This document shows positions 4,449-6,048 of a stretch of 6,048 bases of DNA, one piece after another (the first letter of the stretch is position 1; every line of letters begins with the position of its first letter). A program made the position numbers and the translations under genes. Under the pieces are notes generated by a model. The model had not been told where the DNA came from. It saw nothing but the letters and a program-made list of their open reading frames with translations, and made no database searches. Origin of the DNA: Microcaldota archaeon (GTDB lineage: Archaea > Micrarchaeota > Micrarchaeia > Micrarchaeales > Micrarchaeaceae); the NCBI GenBank assembly GCA_027344745.1, contig DAHWIS010000015.1, positions 1-6,048 on the forward strand, given 5' to 3'.

Positions 4449-5498
4449 TTATGCAGGCTTTAGGTCTCCGTCAATGAGTGGATTTTTGTCTTCAGAGATA
4501 TAAGGGCCTTCGCCGCATTCAGCTTCTATTATTTTTTCAGGGGCGAAAAGCTCAAGCAGTCTGGCTTTAACCTCTTTGAGATTCTCCCTTTGAGTTATTA
4601 CGTGTGTGTTTGGACCAGCATCGAAAGTATAAGCTGCTATGTTTGTTCCATTGCCGTTCAATTCGCTTACGGCTTCCACAACCTCCCAAGATTTGTCGGT
4701 CATATACCCTATAGGAGGAAATGTGTCAAGCATGGTCACATGCATGCTGTTGCTGTCCCTCATTATTATGTTTGAAAGAACCTCAAAATCTCTGTTTTTT
4801 ATGGCATTTATCGCAGAAATTGCATTTTTCTCCGCGCTGGAAGGTCTTGCAGCATATAGTGCACTTGTCTTTGTTGTAAGCAAATGCCCCGCACTTGAAG
4901 AGACTTTTTTCTGGCTTTCGTCAACTAGGCATATGATGTCGATCAAATCGAAATCTGATTTTGTAGCTATCTGCTCCGCATACGAATCTGAACCGTCATC
5001 ATAATTTCCTTTGTTCCATGCTACAAACCCTCCGAAAACGCTCCTGCATGCGCTTCCGCTTATTTTTCTGGCTATAATAGACATTTGTTTTTGTGAAAGC
5101 CCCGTAGAGAATGCCGAATTCAGAGCATAGACAAGGGCAGCAGCCCCGGATGCACTTGAAGCCAAGCCGCTACCTGTCGGAAAGTAGTTTTTTGATACTA
5201 CAAGGACATTTTCTTTTATGCCGGACATATTCTTCATTTCTTTAATGACCTTGAACATGAAGTCAGATTTTTCTGATGAGTTCCTGTCCTGCTTTACCTC
5301 GTTTATGTATACTATGTCCTCAATAGATTCGTTATACAATGCTACGCTTGTCTTTGTTTTTAGGACGTTGCTGTCAAGCGTCATGCTTACTGATGTGTTG
5401 TTTGGAAGGTTAAGATTTTCAGGATGCCTTTTTCCCCAGTACTTTACAAAGGCTATATTTGGAGAAGCTATCGCAGTAAATATTTTTTTATAGGTCAA
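4449..5498 (-). CDS. mvaD: Diphosphomevalonate decarboxylase (GHMP family)
   Basis: This enzyme makes isopentenyl diphosphate by ATP-dependent decarboxylation in the mevalonate pathway, supplying archaeal membrane lipids. Motifs in order over 349 residues: SPNIAFVKYWGKR (12-24), LPNNTSVSMTL (31-41), the ATP loop PTGSGLASSASG (107-118), SGSACRSVFGGFVAW (147-161), SMHVTMLDTFPPIGY (251-265) and FDAGPN (292-297). Lys19, Arg152 and Asp293 match the active-site Lys, Arg and Asp of the yeast enzyme. It therefore looks like a true decarboxylase rather than the mevalonate 3-kinase of Thermoplasma, which lacks that Lys/Asp pair. Whether it prefers mevalonate phosphate or diphosphate cannot be told. The start is TTG (5496-5498), as no ATG lies before residue 39. 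It overlaps the stop of the upstream kinase gene as TTGA, suggesting coupled translation. Confidence 0.92.
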   Translation of the reverse strand: MTYKKIFTAIASPNIAFVKYWGKRHPENLNLPNNTSVSMTLDSNVLKTKTSVALYNESIEDIVYINEVKQDRNSSEKSDFMFKVIKEMKNMSGIKENVLVVSKNYFPTGSGLASSASGAAALVYALNSAFSTGLSQKQMSIIARKISGSACRSVFGGFVAWNKGNYDDGSDSYAEQIATKSDFDLIDIICLVDESQKKVSSSAGHLLTTKTSALYAARPSSAEKNAISAINAIKNRDFEVLSNIIMRDSNSMHVTMLDTFPPIGYMTDKSWEVVEAVSELNGNGTNIAAYTFDAGPNTHVITQRENLKEVKARLLELFAPEKIIEAECGEGPYISEDKNPLIDGDLKPA

Positions 5499-6048
5499 GC
5501 AACCACTCTGATTTTATAATAATTTTTAGCTCCCTTTTTTGTGATTTCGCAATTATATATATCGAAACCTATGGATTTTGCCTCTGACAAAAAACCTAGA
5601 ATATCGGTATCTTCTCCAGATATTGCTATAAGGATTCCTCCGCCTCCGCCCCCGTCAGCTTGACACCCAGGAACCCACAACTTTTGCCAGTCCAACGCCT
5701 TTTTCCAGCCCGGGACTTGAAACCCCAAATTCTTTCAGAAATTTTTGGTGCTTTTCTTTGGCCCTGTGTCTATTAGCAGCAATTTTAGCTCATTCTTCAT
5801 TTCTACGTGTAAGGGGATGCCCTTTGGATCTAGAACCATCAACCCGCCGTAAAATGAAGTTGTTACATCTATATTTCCAGCGTTTCTATTTTTGTGCACT
5901 ACCCTGTCTCCGTCTCTGGCAAGGTCTATTATAACATCGTCAGGTAGCTTCAAATTTAGGCTTTTTATGAGTCCAAGCGCGAATGCCACAGAGCATGACG
6001 CAGAGCTTGCAAGACCCCTCTGCATGTTTATTTCTGAGCTTATATCTA
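5495..6048 (-). pseudogene. mvk: Mevalonate kinase-like GHMP kinase, frameshifted, 5' end beyond the window
   Basis: The frame is open from the right edge, so the ATG at 6023-6025 is internal. Residues ISSEINMQRGLASSAS form the GHMP ATP loop, AGNIDVTTSFYGG carries the catalytic-Asp region, and LLLIDTGPKKST follows. That frame ends at TGA 5735-5737. A second frame (about 5750-5667) reads HQKFLKEFGVSSPGLEKGVG, then LAKVVGSW, matching the conserved NQ-x-LL-x-x-LGVSSP region. A third (5664-5647) reads VKLTGA. The first frame then resumes with GGGGILIAI to TGA at 5495-5497, giving the GAKLTGAGGGG motif. Related kinases have about 50 residues between DTG and NQ-x-LL that are missing here, so an internal deletion is likely. 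As written, no functional kinase can be made. It would be the first gene of a unit with the decarboxylase. Confidence 0.85.

Noticed and set aside
5495..5728. 77-codon minus-strand frame as a separate small gene
   Set aside because: Its first ~25 codons are an out-of-frame reading of conserved kinase sequence, and only the GGGGILIAI part onward is genuine. It is a piece of the broken kinase gene.

Overview
The window most likely comes from an archaeon. It carries mevalonate-pathway GHMP genes. Genes are preceded by GGTG(A)-type ribosome sites and AT-rich TATA-like boxes about 30-70 bp upstream of starts. The left edge is the end of an IS200/IS605 (TnpB) element of a type common in archaea. 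A small-genome acidophile lineage (DPANN/ARMAN-like or Thermoplasmata-like) is a guess; the sequence alone does not fix the phylum.

Layout, left to right. Positions 1-139 are the right end of an IS605-type element: the last codons of tnpB overlapped by an omegaRNA-like 3' end with a perfect hairpin and a GGATGTCAG terminus. Positions 140-290 hold no convincing gene but can fold strongly. Positions 291-1364 (minus) encode a complete class I-alpha (AroG/AroF-type) DAHP synthase, the first step of the shikimate pathway. It is preceded by a long upstream region (1365-1660) with a mini-ORF, a hairpin and a repeated ACAGGTAAA motif. Positions 1721-2221 (minus) encode a small secreted protein rich in Trp, Asn and Gly, followed by a textbook hairpin plus T-run terminator.

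Positions 2240-4450 look like an accessory patch. An ankyrin-repeat gene (2543-3170, plus) has a frameshift in its last repeat and is flanked by ~63 bp direct repeats (2309-2371 and 3302-3365). A GNAT-like gene (3731-4375, minus) has its 5' leader partly duplicated 0.9 kb away, where it forms a perfect 24-bp palindrome beside a TATA-like box. A possible decayed IS605 hairpin lies between these two gene modules.

Positions 4449-6048 (minus) hold a two-gene isoprenoid unit. A mevalonate-kinase-like gene runs off the right edge and is visibly broken by several frame changes and probably an internal deletion. It overlaps, through a TTGA stop/start, an intact diphosphomevalonate decarboxylase with all expected catalytic residues. 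The decarboxylase and kinase would act in isopentenyl diphosphate synthesis for archaeal lipids; DAHP synthase would feed aromatic amino acid synthesis.

No clearly new multi-gene system is visible. The most worthwhile signals are the clustered frameshifts, two of them at short G runs (real decay or a sequencing artefact), the two repeat-flanked gene modules, and the long leader before the DAHP synthase gene.
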